From: Vibrio hepatarius
Lineage (GTDB): Bacteria > Pseudomonadota > Gammaproteobacteria > Enterobacterales > Vibrionaceae
Assembly (NCBI RefSeq): GCF_011806575.1
Contig: NZ_JAATOO010000003.1
Location: forward strand, 1-64,000
DNA length: 64,000 bases
Direction of reading: 5' to 3'
The notes below the pieces were generated by a model. The model was not told where the DNA came from, did not search any database, and worked only from the letters and a program-made list of their open reading frames with translations. This document shows, in pieces, positions 8,423-17,644 of this stretch. Both the position numbers and the translations under genes were made by a program. Position 1 is the stretch's first letter; every line of letters starts with the position of its first letter.

Positions 8423-9556
8423 TTAACCTTCACCGAGGCCAGATGCAATCGCATTACCGATTGATTCAAGCGCCAATGAGGCGTCTGGACCTTCGGCTGT
8501 GAATTGAAGCTGGTGACCATGTTTAACGCCTAATGCGATAACTTTCATTAAGCTCTTCGCATTCACGGTTTTACCGTCACCATCTAAGTTGGCAACACGA
8601 ATGTTGGATTCAAACTTCTTCGCTTCTGCAACCAGCATTGCACCTGGGCGAGCGTGCAAGCCATGCGCATTTTTAATTTTAAATACCGCTTGGTTGCCAG
8701 TTTCTGAGTCTTGAGTTTCGACCTCTTCACCTTTCAATAGCGCCAGAAGCTGCTTTGTGTCTGCGCTAAGTAGTTTGTCTTGTTGGTTATCAAAAACAAT
8801 TTTAGATAGTGTATTTAGCAAGACTTGGTGAGAACCATTACACGCTGCGAATGCAAATAGGGCACGTACAGGCTGCTGCTCATACGTGAACTCATCGACG
8901 CTTGAAACAAACGCAGCGCCACTACGAGAAACACTTTGATCGCTACCAACTAACCAAATACCTTTGCCTAGATGCGTCGGCGCTTTAGCAACCACATCGG
9001 CAACAAATGCACTGTCAACACAACCTGCGTTTTTCAACAAGCCAGATGCGACTGCGCTAAGTTGAACCATGTCGTTGGCAGGGAAGTTTAGCTGAACTAA
9101 TGAAGCATCGAATTCCGCTTCGAGTTGTACGTCACCATTAAGCAGAGCAATGATCTCTTCAGCAGATTTAGAGTTACGTAGACGCTCTTCGACGCCATCA
9201 GCACCAAGAACTTTAGTCAATTGCTTCAGGATGCTTAAATGTTCATCTGATTTTGCAGCAATACCAATGGCGAGATAAACAACATTGCCATCACCCCAAT
9301 CGACACCAGCAGGGAAGTGATGCACGGCTACGCCCGTTGTTTTCACCATTGAGCGCGTATCAGTTGTTCCGTGAGGAATAGCGATACCGTTACCCAAAAA
9401 TGTAGAGTTTTGGTTTTCGCGATCTAACATGCCAGTGACATAAGCGTCTTCCACCAGCCCTTTTGAGCTAAGGCTTTTAGCAACGTTCTTAATTGCTTCG
9501 GTCTTATCGTTCGCAGATTGCGACAGAGTAATATCGTTTGTATTCAGCTTAAGCAT
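8423..9556 (-). CDS. fruB: PTS fructose EIIA/HPr fusion (diphosphoryl transfer protein)
   Basis: The 377-residue protein carries phosphate from enzyme I to FruA. The N-terminal IIA domain has its active His62 in AIPHGTT. A central module of about 130 residues is followed by a C-terminal HPr domain (about 290-377) with His301 in HGLHARPGAM. This IIA-M-HPr layout is that of E. coli FruB. It is the first gene of the operon, and its start ATG follows a GGAGAAG ribosome site. The upstream region holds Cra-type operators. Confidence 0.95.
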   Translation of the reverse strand: MLKLNTNDITLSQSANDKTEAIKNVAKSLSSKGLVEDAYVTGMLDRENQNSTFLGNGIAIPHGTTDTRSMVKTTGVAVHHFPAGVDWGDGNVVYLAIGIAAKSDEHLSILKQLTKVLGADGVEERLRNSKSAEEIIALLNGDVQLEAEFDASLVQLNFPANDMVQLSAVASGLLKNAGCVDSAFVADVVAKAPTHLGKGIWLVGSDQSVSRSGAAFVSSVDEFTYEQQPVRALFAFAACNGSHQVLLNTLSKIVFDNQQDKLLSADTKQLLALLKGEEVETQDSETGNQAVFKIKNAHGLHARPGAMLVAEAKKFESNIRVANLDGDGKTVNAKSLMKVIALGVKHGHQLQFTAEGPDASLALESIGNAIASGLGEG

Positions 9557-9599
9557 GGTTCTTCTCCAGCTTTAGTTATTGGGTTGTTCTTTATTTAGT

Positions 9600-9629
9600 C
9601 TTAACAACTGAATCGATTCAGCAGTTAAG
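9600..9629. promoter_or_regulatory. Cra operator 1 proximal to fruB, within a larger inverted repeat
   Basis: CTGAATCGATTCAG (9608-9621) is a perfect palindrome matching the Cra/FruR consensus. It is flanked by CTTAAC (9600-9605) and GTTAAG (9624-9629), extending the dyad. It lies 44-73 bases before the fruB start and probably overlaps the fru promoter. Confidence 0.8.
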
Positions 9630-9742
9630 CAAATTAAAAGAATTCAGCGAAACCTTGACGAAAAATCCATATCTTAACGATTGGTTTTTAGCATAGTCCG
9701 AAATGGCGTATTAAGGTGACCTCGTTCAATTTTTCAGGTTTT

Positions 9743-9758
9743 GCTGAATCCTTTCAGC
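9743..9758. promoter_or_regulatory. Cra operator 2 (degenerate)
   Basis: GCTGAATCCTTTCAGC has two good Cra half-sites with two central mismatches. It lies 8 bases from operator 3 and closer to cra. Confidence 0.65.
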
Positions 9759-9765
9759 TTTAATA

Positions 9766-9779
9766 CTGAATCGGTTCAG
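9766..9779. promoter_or_regulatory. Cra operator 3 near cra
   Basis: CTGAATCGGTTCAG is a near-perfect Cra site 72 bases before the cra ATG. It suggests autoregulation of cra or DNA looping with operator 1, about 150 bases away. Confidence 0.75.
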
Positions 9780-9850
9780 CATATAATTCAATTCAAGGTC
9801 GGATCTTTAATTGGTAATTATGATCCCGCGCACAGAACAAGGTTAATGAT

Positions 9851-10831
9851 ATGACACTAGACGAAGTGGCAAAGTTGGCTGGGGTTTCTAAAACCACTGC
9901 GAGCTATGTGATAAATGGGAAAGCGCAGAAGTACCGCATTAGCGAGCAAACACAGCGTAAAGTAATGGCCGTGGTGGACGAATATAACTACCGACCAGAC
10001 TTAGCGGCTAGCACGTTAAGAGCAGGGCAGAGTCGTTCGTTTGGTTTGATTATTCCCGATTTGGAAAACACCAGTTACGCGCGTTTAGCCAAACTACTCG
10101 AACAAAACTCACGCTCCGCGGGCTACCAAATCCTGATTGGTTGCTCCGACGACAATCCAGATACGGAAAGAAGCGTCGTACAGGCATTAGTTAGCCGAAA
10201 AGTCGACGCTTTGTTTGTCGCCAGCGTGATCCCAGAAGCAAGCGACTTTTACTTGGAACTGCAAAAAAGCGGAACGCCAGTAATTGCTCTCGACCGTCCT
10301 TTAGACGATGAACACTTTTCTTGTGTTATTAGCGAAGACTTTGGTGCAGCGTACGATTTAACGCAATCATTATTGGGTGACAGCGTCACTAAAATTGGTC
10401 TGATCGGTGCGCTACCTAACCTAAATATATCGCGTGAACGCGAACTAGGCTTCAATTCAGCAGCGAATAAAGCGAATGTCGAAACAGTAATTGGCTATGG
10501 GAAGCACTTTAACCGCGAAGATGGCAAAGCGGTACTCGAGCGTTGGATTGAAGAGCAAACCGTACCAGATGCCATCGTTACGACCTCGTACACCTTGTTA
10601 GAAGGGGTGCTCGATGTGTTGTTAGAACAGCCTCAGCTGGTCAAAAAGCTTAAAATTGCTACTTTTGGTGACAATCGCTTACTCGATTTTCTACCCGTGA
10701 AAATTAACTCTTTACCGCAGCAGTTCGAATTGATTGCAGACAGTGCAATGGCGTTAGCGTTAAATGCAGCGTCAAAACGTTACCAGCCTGGCATCGAGCT
10801 AGTACCAAGGAAGATAGTTGTACGTCGTTAA
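9851..10831 (+). CDS. cra: Catabolite repressor/activator Cra (FruR)
   Basis: This 326-residue LacI-family regulator begins MTLDEVAKLAGVSKTTASYVINGKA, a LacI helix-turn-helix with the extended Cra-type recognition region, followed by a periplasmic-binding-like effector domain (about 60-326, FGLIIPDLENTSYARLA). Fructose-1-phosphate releases Cra from DNA. It is divergent from fruBKA with three TGAATC-type operators between them, so it is very likely the direct repressor of the operon. Sequence and length agree with enterobacterial Cra (334 residues). Confidence 0.93.
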   Translation: MTLDEVAKLAGVSKTTASYVINGKAQKYRISEQTQRKVMAVVDEYNYRPDLAASTLRAGQSRSFGLIIPDLENTSYARLAKLLEQNSRSAGYQILIGCSDDNPDTERSVVQALVSRKVDALFVASVIPEASDFYLELQKSGTPVIALDRPLDDEHFSCVISEDFGAAYDLTQSLLGDSVTKIGLIGALPNLNISRERELGFNSAANKANVETVIGYGKHFNREDGKAVLERWIEEQTVPDAIVTTSYTLLEGVLDVLLEQPQLVKKLKIATFGDNRLLDFLPVKINSLPQQFELIADSAMALALNAASKRYQPGIELVPRKIVVRR

Positions 10832-10837
10832 GATAAT

Positions 10838-10864
10838 AAAAAAGCGCCAAACGGCGCTTTTTTT
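10838..10864. terminator. Bidirectional terminator between cra and the outer-membrane protein gene
   Basis: AAAGCGCC-AAAC-GGCGCTTT with A- and T-runs on either side. It ends cra and overlaps the stop codon of the convergent gene at 10863. Confidence 0.8.
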
Positions 10865-11381
10865 AGTACTGGAATCGAACGGACATGGTTGCTTGCGGAC
10901 CGTACAAACCGTTGTTTCGCATTTCTGCGGACAGTGATAACTGTTCGGTAGAATGGAAACGTACACCAGCGTGAACCACCGATGCATCGTCATTACGGCC
11001 AAGACGCCCGGTTGCTTCGATTTGGTCTGTTAACCATAAACGGACACCGATATTCATCTCTATCTGAGTATCGTTATCACGTTGTGAATCATCCGGAAAA
11101 TCAACGTAGTGAAGCAGTAACTGCCCATAAACATCAGCAAACTGGTTTACAGGTCCATTAAAGCCGATGCCTGCAGCGATGTCTGAGTCGTCTTCAAACT
11201 GAGTGTCTATACGTGCGACTAGGTGAGAGTTCTGAGTAAGAAACATGCTGCCTTCAACACCGACCATTTCAGGGTTTACAGAGGTGCGGACTTCCATGAA
11301 GTTGTAGTTGAAGTTATTAGCGTTTGCGATTCCAGTGAAGCCAGCGCATGCAATAGCGCTGGCTATGATTAACTTTTTCAA
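10863..11381 (-). CDS. Small predicted outer-membrane beta-barrel protein
   Basis: A 172-residue protein with a clear signal peptide (MKKLIIASAIACAGFTGIANA). The mature part alternates hydrophobic and polar residues (HLVARIDTQFEDDSDIAAG, QIEMNIGVRLWLTDQIEATG) and ends in an aromatic residue (MSVRFQY), the usual signal for insertion by the Bam complex. This suggests an eight-stranded barrel. I do not recognise a named family or function. It stands alone between cra and the OB-fold gene, reading leftward. Confidence 0.7.
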   Translation of the reverse strand: MKKLIIASAIACAGFTGIANANNFNYNFMEVRTSVNPEMVGVEGSMFLTQNSHLVARIDTQFEDDSDIAAGIGFNGPVNQFADVYGQLLLHYVDFPDDSQRDNDTQIEMNIGVRLWLTDQIEATGRLGRNDDASVVHAGVRFHSTEQLSLSAEMRNNGLYGPQATMSVRFQY

Positions 11382-11474
11382 AGCAGTCTCCGACTTGCAT
11401 CAATTTTTTGACTGTTGGTTACAATGCAATATGCAAGCCAGAATACTAACGTAATATCAGATAATGAAACAGTT

Positions 11475-11837
11475 TTACAGGATTTGGATGTGCTCAACCT
11501 CAATTTCTGGCGTATTGCCGCCTTCATACTCACCAAATAGGCGTAATTTCTGCTTTTCGTCTAATGGTGCTTCAAGTTTGATGTCATCGTCTAACTCGAC
11601 TTGGATCTCAGATTTACCGTCGCTCAGTATGAACGTATCGGCACTAATTTGACGGATTAGACGACCTTCCACAACAACGTCTTTTTCTGCGAAGTAGCTC
11701 GTGTCTTGGAGTAACGAATCAATGGTATCTAAGCTGACAGGTCCTTGATACTTAACCACATCTGACTGTTTGTCTGACGCATTTGCCAATGCCGATACCG
11801 AAATTAATGTTGCAGCAATAATTGGAAGCATTTTCAT
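11475..11837 (-). CDS. YgiW/YdeI-type periplasmic OB-fold stress protein
   Basis: This 120-residue protein has a signal peptide cleaved after LANA and a compact OB-fold (BOF) domain with KDVVVEGRLIRQISADTFILSDG, the pattern of the YgiW/YdeI/VisP family. Members are periplasmic and linked to stress, envelope and host-associated survival; a biochemical activity is not established. It reads leftward in a single-gene unit 93 bases beyond the barrel gene. Family assignment is good, function inferred. Confidence 0.8.
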   Translation of the reverse strand: MKMLPIIAATLISVSALANASDKQSDVVKYQGPVSLDTIDSLLQDTSYFAEKDVVVEGRLIRQISADTFILSDGKSEIQVELDDDIKLEAPLDEKQKLRLFGEYEGGNTPEIEVEHIQIL

Positions 11838-12007
11838 AAATTCACCTTTGCCTTTACTTACGTGTTGTTAGTTAGTGTCAGTGCTATTAAACAGCTTGCG
11901 CCTTGAACCCACAGTGAGTGAACTATTCATCTTCGATTCATTGTTGTGTATTGCACGTAACACGCTATCATCGGTCGTTATTCTCTTCTTAGATCATAAA
12001 GTTAATT

Positions 12008-13468
12008 ATGCAGCCAACGACAAAAGCACTGATGGTGCAGGGAACGACCTCAGATGCCGGAAAAAGTGTATTAGTGGCAGCTTTATGCCGCGTGTTAGCA
12101 CGTAAAGGTGTCAACGTGGCGCCGTTCAAACCTCAGAATATGGCTTTGAACAGTGCGGTGACTGCGGATGGTGGTGAAATTGGGCGCGCACAATATGTAC
12201 AAGCGATGGCAGCAAACATTGAAGCCAGTGTCGATATGAACCCTGTTTTGTTGAAGCCAAACACCGATATGGGCGCCCAAGTGATTGTCCAAGGTAAAGC
12301 GGTGGCAGATATGAATGCGATTGGCTACCAAAGCTACAAAGAGTTTGCTTTACCTTTTGTTATGGACTCATTCCACAAGCTGCAGAACCAGTTTGATACC
12401 ATTGTGATAGAAGGTGCTGGGAGCCCCGCAGAAGTCAACCTACGTGAAAACGATATCGCCAACATGGGATTTGCCGAAGAGGCGGATATTCCGGTGATCA
12501 TAATTGCTGATATTGACAAAGGTGGCGTGTTTGCCCATTTGTACGGCACACTGGCACTACTATCTGAAAGTGAACAGAAACGTGTAATTGGTTTTGTGAT
12601 CAACCGTTTTCGGGGTGATTTGAGCCTTCTCCAACCAGGCTTAGATTGGTTGGAACAAAAGACAAACAAACCGGTGATTGGCGTGCTGCCGTACCTACAC
12701 GGGTTTGATCTAGAGGCGGAAGACGCCATCAATAGCTCACAAGTTACTCTAGGTGAAGCGAAGCTAAACGTCGTTGTTCCAGTTTTTCCGCGAATCAGCA
12801 ACCACACCGATTTTGATATCTTGCGAAGCAATCCAGATATAAACCTGCGTTATGTTGGACCAGGAGAGCGTCTAGACCGTGCGGACCTGATCGTATTACC
12901 CGGTTCAAAATCGGTACGTAACGATCTCGCTCATTTGAGAGAACAAGGCTGGGATAAAGATGTCGCTCGCCATATCCGTTTAGGTGGAAAAGTCATGGGG
13001 ATTTGTGGTGGATACCAAATGTTGGGTAAATCCATTTCCGATCCATTGGGTATTGAAGGTGAAGCAGGCCGCTCTGACGGGCTCGGCTACTTAGATTTAG
13101 TGACAGAACTTGCACCAGACAAAACGTTGACTAATGTTACCGGCACCATGATGTTGGCAGGCCAAGAAACCGAGGTCAAAGGCTATGAGATTCACGCTGG
13201 CGTAACACAAGTAAATGAACAGCCGTTAATAACATTGTGCAATGGTCAAACTGATGGCGCGATCAGTGATTGCAATCAAGTGATAGGGACCTATTTACAT
13301 GGTATCTTTGATGCATCAGGTGTTCTGAACACGGTCGCTAACTGGGTGGTAGGTGACACTGTCACTAGTGCTAATCATGCGCAAAATCAGGAAGATGCGA
13401 TTAATCGAATTGCAGATGCGGTCGAAGAACACCTCAACTTAAAACTGCTATGGCCTGAAATGGACTAA
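12008..13468 (+). CDS. cobQ: Adenosylcobyric acid synthase (glutamine-hydrolysing)
   Basis: The 486-residue enzyme amidates side chains of the corrin ring during cobalamin synthesis. The N-terminal P-loop NTPase-like domain shows GTTSDAGKS and [10 protein letters not shown]. The C-terminal class I glutamine amidotransferase domain has the nucleophile Cys in [10 protein letters not shown] and the catalytic His in the YLHGIFD region. All key motifs are intact and the length is normal, so it looks functional. It lies only 7 bases before modA and has no other cobalamin gene nearby, which is unusual. Confidence 0.93.
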   Translation: MQPTTKALMVQGTTSDAGKSVLVAALCRVLARKGVNVAPFKPQNMALNSAVTADGGEIGRAQYVQAMAANIEASVDMNPVLLKPNTDMGAQVIVQGKAVADMNAIGYQSYKEFALPFVMDSFHKLQNQFDTIVIEGAGSPAEVNLRENDIANMGFAEEADIPVIIIADIDKGGVFAHLYGTLALLSESEQKRVIGFVINRFRGDLSLLQPGLDWLEQKTNKPVIGVLPYLHGFDLEAEDAINSSQVTLGEAKLNVVVPVFPRISNHTDFDILRSNPDINLRYVGPGERLDRADLIVLPGSKSVRNDLAHLREQGWDKDVARHIRLGGKVMGICGGYQMLGKSISDPLGIEGEAGRSDGLGYLDLVTELAPDKTLTNVTGTMMLAGQETEVKGYEIHAGVTQVNEQPLITLCNGQTDGAISDCNQVIGTYLHGIFDASGVLNTVANWVVGDTVTSANHAQNQEDAINRIADAVEEHLNLKLLWPEMD

Positions 13469-13475
13469 CCACTTA

Positions 13476-14222
13476 ATGAAAATACACAAATCGATACTCA
13501 TCCCTGTATTGCTCGGTATCAGTTTCGCGTCAAACGCAAAAGAGAAACTCACTATTTACGCAGCGTCATCAATGACCAACGTAATAGCAGAGCTTGTTGA
13601 ACAGTTTGAAAAACAGCAGGATGTGGATGTGACGACGGTGTTTGCTGGAAGTTCTTCGTTGGCTAGACAACTTGCACATGGCGCACCTGCCGATATATTC
13701 ATTTCAGCCAATCGTAAATGGGTACAATACCTTGTTGAACAAGGTATTACCAAGAGTGACAATGTCACTAATATAGCATCAAATAGTTTAGTTGTGATCA
13801 CAGCAAAACAGAATACAGAGCGTTTAAACCAAACCAATGCAGACTCATGGTTAAAGCTACTAGGTGACAGCCGACTAGCCATTGGTCAACCTGACGCGGT
13901 TCCTGCAGGAATGTACGCAAAAGAATCGCTGCAGAACATGAAACTGTGGGATACATTGAGTAAAAAATTGGCACCAACAAACAACGTACGTATTGCTTTG
14001 GCGCTTGTAGAACGACAAGAAGCAACCTTAGGTATCGTGTATCGAACTGATGCGCTGCTTAGCGACAACGTTGCTATCCTTACGACATTACCGGAATCGT
14101 CCTATCAGAAGATCTCTTATCCAATGGCGACTCTAAATGACAGAGAATTAACAAAAGCTTTCAACCAGTTTGTTGTTAGCCAAGCCGGTAAAGAAACTTT
14201 AGCTAAGTTTGGTTTTAACTAA
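13476..14222 (+). CDS. modA: Molybdate ABC transporter, periplasmic binding protein
   Basis: A 248-residue secreted binding protein: signal peptide ending near SNAKE, then LTIYAASSMTNVIAELVEQF and FAGSSSLARQLAHGAPADIFISAN, which are hallmark ModA motifs around the oxyanion site. It binds molybdate or tungstate and delivers it to ModB. It begins 7 bases after cobQ and runs into modB, so cobQ-modABC is one likely operon. No ModE site was recognised. Confidence 0.93.
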   Translation: MKIHKSILIPVLLGISFASNAKEKLTIYAASSMTNVIAELVEQFEKQQDVDVTTVFAGSSSLARQLAHGAPADIFISANRKWVQYLVEQGITKSDNVTNIASNSLVVITAKQNTERLNQTNADSWLKLLGDSRLAIGQPDAVPAGMYAKESLQNMKLWDTLSKKLAPTNNVRIALALVERQEATLGIVYRTDALLSDNVAILTTLPESSYQKISYPMATLNDRELTKAFNQFVVSQAGKETLAKFGFN

Positions 14223-14223
14223 T

Positions 14224-14919
14224 ATGTTCGATTTTCTAACAGACTATGAAACACAAGCTCTTTTACTGAGTTTGCGCGTCGCAACATACGCCATAGTTTG
14301 GCTCATTCCTTTGGGCGTCGGTATCGCTTGGGTGTTAGCGAAAAAAGAATTCATCGGTAAAAACCTGCTCGATAGCGTGATTCATTTGCCATTGGTACTG
14401 CCGCCCGTTGTGATTGGTTATTTGTTATTGATCTCAATGGGACGACAAGGCGTTTTAGGTAAATGGTTATACGACAGCTTAGGGATTGTATTCTCGTTCA
14501 ATTGGAAAGGCGCGGTACTGGCTTGTATCGTCGTCGCATTGCCATTAATGGTTCGTTCCATTCGCCTGAGCCTTGAAAGTGTTGACCACAAACTCGAACA
14601 AGCGGCAGCAACACTTGGTGCCTCGCCAGTTAAAGTGTTTTTTACCATCACATTGCCTCTTGTTGTACCGGGTATCATCACCGGCACTATGTTGTCGTTT
14701 GCTCGCAGCCTTGGAGAGTTTGGTGCAACCATCAGTTTTGTTTCCAATATTCCAGGAGAAACGCAAACCATTCCTTTAGCAATGTACAGTTTTATCGAAA
14801 CTCCAGGCTCGGAAACCGAAGCGATGCGTTTGTGCATCATATCGATTGTGATTGCATTAGCGTCGATGATGCTCTCTGAGTCGATGTCACGCTATACGCT
14901 CAAGCGTTTAAGAGGCTGA
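14224..14919 (+). CDS. modB: Molybdate ABC transporter permease
   Basis: The 231-residue inner-membrane protein has about five or six membrane helices and the EAA loop (EQAAATLGASPVKVFFTITLPLVVPGI) that contacts the ATPase. The ATG at 14224 begins one base after the modA stop; an in-frame TTG at 14209 inside modA is less likely. It pairs with ModC, whose start follows its stop by one base. Confidence 0.93.
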   Translation: MFDFLTDYETQALLLSLRVATYAIVWLIPLGVGIAWVLAKKEFIGKNLLDSVIHLPLVLPPVVIGYLLLISMGRQGVLGKWLYDSLGIVFSFNWKGAVLACIVVALPLMVRSIRLSLESVDHKLEQAAATLGASPVKVFFTITLPLVVPGIITGTMLSFARSLGEFGATISFVSNIPGETQTIPLAMYSFIETPGSETEAMRLCIISIVIALASMMLSESMSRYTLKRLRG

Positions 14920-14920
14920 T

Positions 14921-16024
14921 ATGGCAGGAATACAAATACGTTACCAGCAGCAGCTAGGCACGCAATTCTTTGATATCGATCTAAAGCTACCAGCTAAAGG
15001 TATTTCAGCGATCTTTGGGCGCTCTGGTGCAGGAAAAACATCACTGATCAATGTTATCGCGGGTCTAAAAACGCCATCCAGTGGTGTTATCGATATCAAT
15101 GGCCGCCATTTATTCGACTCTCAGGCTGGCATTGATGTTCCGGTCCATAAGCGAAACGTCGGTTATGTGTTCCAAGACGCCCGCTTGTTTCCCCATTTTA
15201 AGGTTAAAGGGAATCTGTTGTATGGTGCCGCTAAACTGGACCAAGCTTATTATCAACGGATCATTGAACTGTTGGCACTTGAACCATTGCTAAATCGCTA
15301 CCCACATCAACTGTCTGGTGGAGAAAAGCAACGTGTGGCGATTGGCCGAGCTTTGCTATCTAAACCCGATATTTTATTGATGGACGAGCCACTCGCGTCA
15401 TTAGATCTACCACGAAAAAGAGAAGTGTTGCCGTTTCTTGAGCAACTCGCACATAGCATTGAAGTGCCAATTATTTACGTATCTCATAGCCTCAATGAAG
15501 TGTTACGTTTGGCGCAGAACTTAGTCGTGATTGATAACGGTAAGGTAGCGGCCTGCGGAACACTGGAAGAAGTGTGGGCGTCGAATGAAATGAAGCCTTG
15601 GCAATCTTTCTCTGAGCGAAGCTCGCTGTTTGAAGCCCATGTTGTAAAGCACAATCACGAATACGCGCTTTCTCAAGTTCAATTGGCGCCAGAGGTAAAC
15701 TTGTGGGTACAGAAGATTGAAGGGGAGCCGGGCAGCAGTGTGCGTTTGCAAGTTCGAGCCAATGACGTATCTTTAGTGCTTGATCCACCAAGCAGAACAT
15801 CCATACGTAACGTGCTAAAAGGCGTGATATCCAATATAGAGGCACATAGCCACGGTGAGGATAAAAAGAGCGTCTCAGTAACCATTAAGCTCGCTGAAGG
15901 CTGTTTGCTTGTCGCGACCATAACTGGCTGGGCGTGTGACGACTTAGATCTTAAAGTCGGAATGGATGTGTTCACGCAAATTAAAGGCGTCAGTGTGACG
16001 CAAAAAGATATAGTCTTGTCTTAA
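14921..16024 (+). CDS. modC: Molybdate ABC transporter ATP-binding protein
   Basis: The 367-residue ATPase has Walker A GRSGAGKTS, the Q-loop region, the LSGGEKQR signature, Walker B ILLMDEPLASLD and the switch His in YVSHSLNEV. A C-terminal molybdate-binding TOBE (Mop-like) domain occupies about residues 290-367, which in homologues allows feedback inhibition by cytoplasmic molybdate. Last gene of the operon, with a terminator right behind. Confidence 0.94.
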   Translation: MAGIQIRYQQQLGTQFFDIDLKLPAKGISAIFGRSGAGKTSLINVIAGLKTPSSGVIDINGRHLFDSQAGIDVPVHKRNVGYVFQDARLFPHFKVKGNLLYGAAKLDQAYYQRIIELLALEPLLNRYPHQLSGGEKQRVAIGRALLSKPDILLMDEPLASLDLPRKREVLPFLEQLAHSIEVPIIYVSHSLNEVLRLAQNLVVIDNGKVAACGTLEEVWASNEMKPWQSFSERSSLFEAHVVKHNHEYALSQVQLAPEVNLWVQKIEGEPGSSVRLQVRANDVSLVLDPPSRTSIRNVLKGVISNIEAHSHGEDKKSVSVTIKLAEGCLLVATITGWACDDLDLKVGMDVFTQIKGVSVTQKDIVLS

Positions 16025-16053
16025 TAAAAAACGCCGCATCTCTGCGGCGTTTA
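16025..16053. terminator. Terminator after modC
   Basis: ACGCCGCA-TCTC-TGCGGCGT (16031-16050) preceded by A5 and followed by a short T-stretch. It serves modC and may also serve the convergent gene at 16063. Confidence 0.75.
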
Positions 16054-16062
16054 TCTTATTAG

Positions 16063-16500
16063 TTACTTCGCGAACACGTCAGTGAAGTCACGTTTTAAGA
16101 TAGGATCACGGCGCGCTTTCTTGATTTGCTTAACCATGTCTTTCACACAGTTGTGAAGAACTTGGTCTAATAGCTGCGCACGGTACTCTTCTTTCTCTTC
16201 ATCTGTCATGCCTTCTGGTAATTTTAGAGTTGGGAACTCTTCCATCACGTTGATGCCTGCAAATGCCTGACTTACTGAAATAAGTGCATGGAACTGCTCG
16301 AAGTTATCTAGAACGTTTTGAGCACTATTAGGTAGCTCTTCCCATGCTTCACGAACCGCTTCTTCTGAAACTTCGTGGATTGACGTTACCATGTAGTGCA
16401 TCGCTTCCGGCACTTCATCAAATTCAATTACTTGGCGAAGTTCAGCAGAAACCGTAGCGAGGTCGACTGTTGGTTGTTCTGGTTGATTAACGTCAGACAT
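16063..16500 (-). CDS. DUF3069-like conserved Vibrio protein
   Basis: A 145-residue acidic, soluble, largely helical protein with no signal peptide or membrane helix. It resembles the DUF3069 family known from Vibrio and relatives, recalled from memory rather than searched. Function unknown. It has its own promoter region, and convergence with modC argues against a shared unit. Confidence 0.65.
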   Translation of the reverse strand: MSDVNQPEQPTVDLATVSAELRQVIEFDEVPEAMHYMVTSIHEVSEEAVREAWEELPNSAQNVLDNFEQFHALISVSQAFAGINVMEEFPTLKLPEGMTDEEKEEYRAQLLDQVLHNCVKDMVKQIKKARRDPILKRDFTDVFAK

Positions 16501-16642
16501 TATCTATTTCTCTTAAAAGTTTGTATGTGTCGGCGCTATCGTAAAAAAATGGCGATAAATGTCAACCATGATTGGCTGATTCTACGGTGGTAGAGTATTA
16601 TCCGACATATGCATTCAATTTAACAGAGAATAAATAAACAGT

Positions 16643-17599
16643 ATGATGCAAGCGTCTGGATCATCGATGAAAATACTGCTAGTGGACGATGTCCAGCTAG
16701 AACGTATGCAGTTGGCTATTCGCCTAAAACAACTAGGTCATATTGTTGAGACTGCCTGTTCAGGCCATGAAGCACTGGCAATTTACTCTAAATTCGAGCC
16801 TGAAGTCATTCTTTTGGACGTTTCAATGCCAAATATGGATGGCTTTGAGTTGTCGGCTAGAATTCGTGCTATGTACCCAGAATGGGTTCCGATTATCTTC
16901 CTAAGTAGTCATCATGAACCGATGATGATCGCCAGTGCGATCGAGGCGGGTGGGGATGACTACCTAGTCAAGCCAGTGGATAAAATCGTTCTGAGATCAA
17001 AACTTATCGCGATGCAACGCATCGCGTTTATGCGGCGTGAGCTAAAGCAAAAAACACGGGCACTCGCTAAAGCAAATGAAGAGCTGGCTCGCTTGGCGCA
17101 AGAGGACGGATTAACTAAAGTAGCAAACCGTCGTTACATCGACCAAAAACTCCATGAGATGATCGCCACCAATGGGCGATATGGCCTACCGCTTAGTGTA
17201 ATCCTACTCGATGTCGACCACTTCAAAGCGTACAACGATAACTACGGGCATATCGAAGGTGATAAGTGTTTGGTTTCAATTTCCAAAACGCTATCCGAAC
17301 TGTTTGTACGTAGCAGTGAAGTAGTGGGACGGTATGGCGGTGAAGAGTTTATTATTTTGCTTAGCCACCCAAACCGAGAAAAACTAATAGAAGATGCGCA
17401 ACGAGTAAAAGGAGCGCTTGAAGGACTTGCAATACCGCATAACTTCAGTGAAACTTCTTATTTAGTTACCGTGTCACAAGGGCTTCTCTTTATTGAGCCA
17501 ACTGGTCATGAAACTACCGATGATATCTATTCTCGTGTAGATAAAGCACTGTATCGTGCTAAATTAGCAGGCAGGGACTGCTACGAGTTGGCAGACTAA
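16643..17599 (+). CDS. Response regulator with GGDEF output (diguanylate cyclase)
   Basis: A 318-residue cytoplasmic protein. An N-terminal receiver domain starts at KILLVDDVQLERMQ, with the phospho-acceptor Asp in VILLDVSMPNMDG and the conserved Lys in YLVKPVD. A short coiled linker (KQKTRALAKANEELARL) leads to a GGDEF domain with intact RYGGEEF. The upstream inhibitory site reads RSSE rather than RxxD, so product inhibition may be weak. This is the WspR/PleD-like arrangement. No histidine kinase is adjacent. The first two codons are ambiguous; an in-frame ATG at 16667 is also possible. Confidence 0.87.
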   Translation: MMQASGSSMKILLVDDVQLERMQLAIRLKQLGHIVETACSGHEALAIYSKFEPEVILLDVSMPNMDGFELSARIRAMYPEWVPIIFLSSHHEPMMIASAIEAGGDDYLVKPVDKIVLRSKLIAMQRIAFMRRELKQKTRALAKANEELARLAQEDGLTKVANRRYIDQKLHEMIATNGRYGLPLSVILLDVDHFKAYNDNYGHIEGDKCLVSISKTLSELFVRSSEVVGRYGGEEFIILLSHPNREKLIEDAQRVKGALEGLAIPHNFSETSYLVTVSQGLLFIEPTGHETTDDIYSRVDKALYRAKLAGRDCYELAD

Positions 17600-17644
17600 C
17601 GCCAATCGGTCTTATTTTTACGCTGACAATTACAAAAAACTTAT

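Noticed and set aside
12334..12831. 165-residue reverse-strand ORF inside cobQ
   Set aside because: Antisense shadow of a strongly conserved gene.
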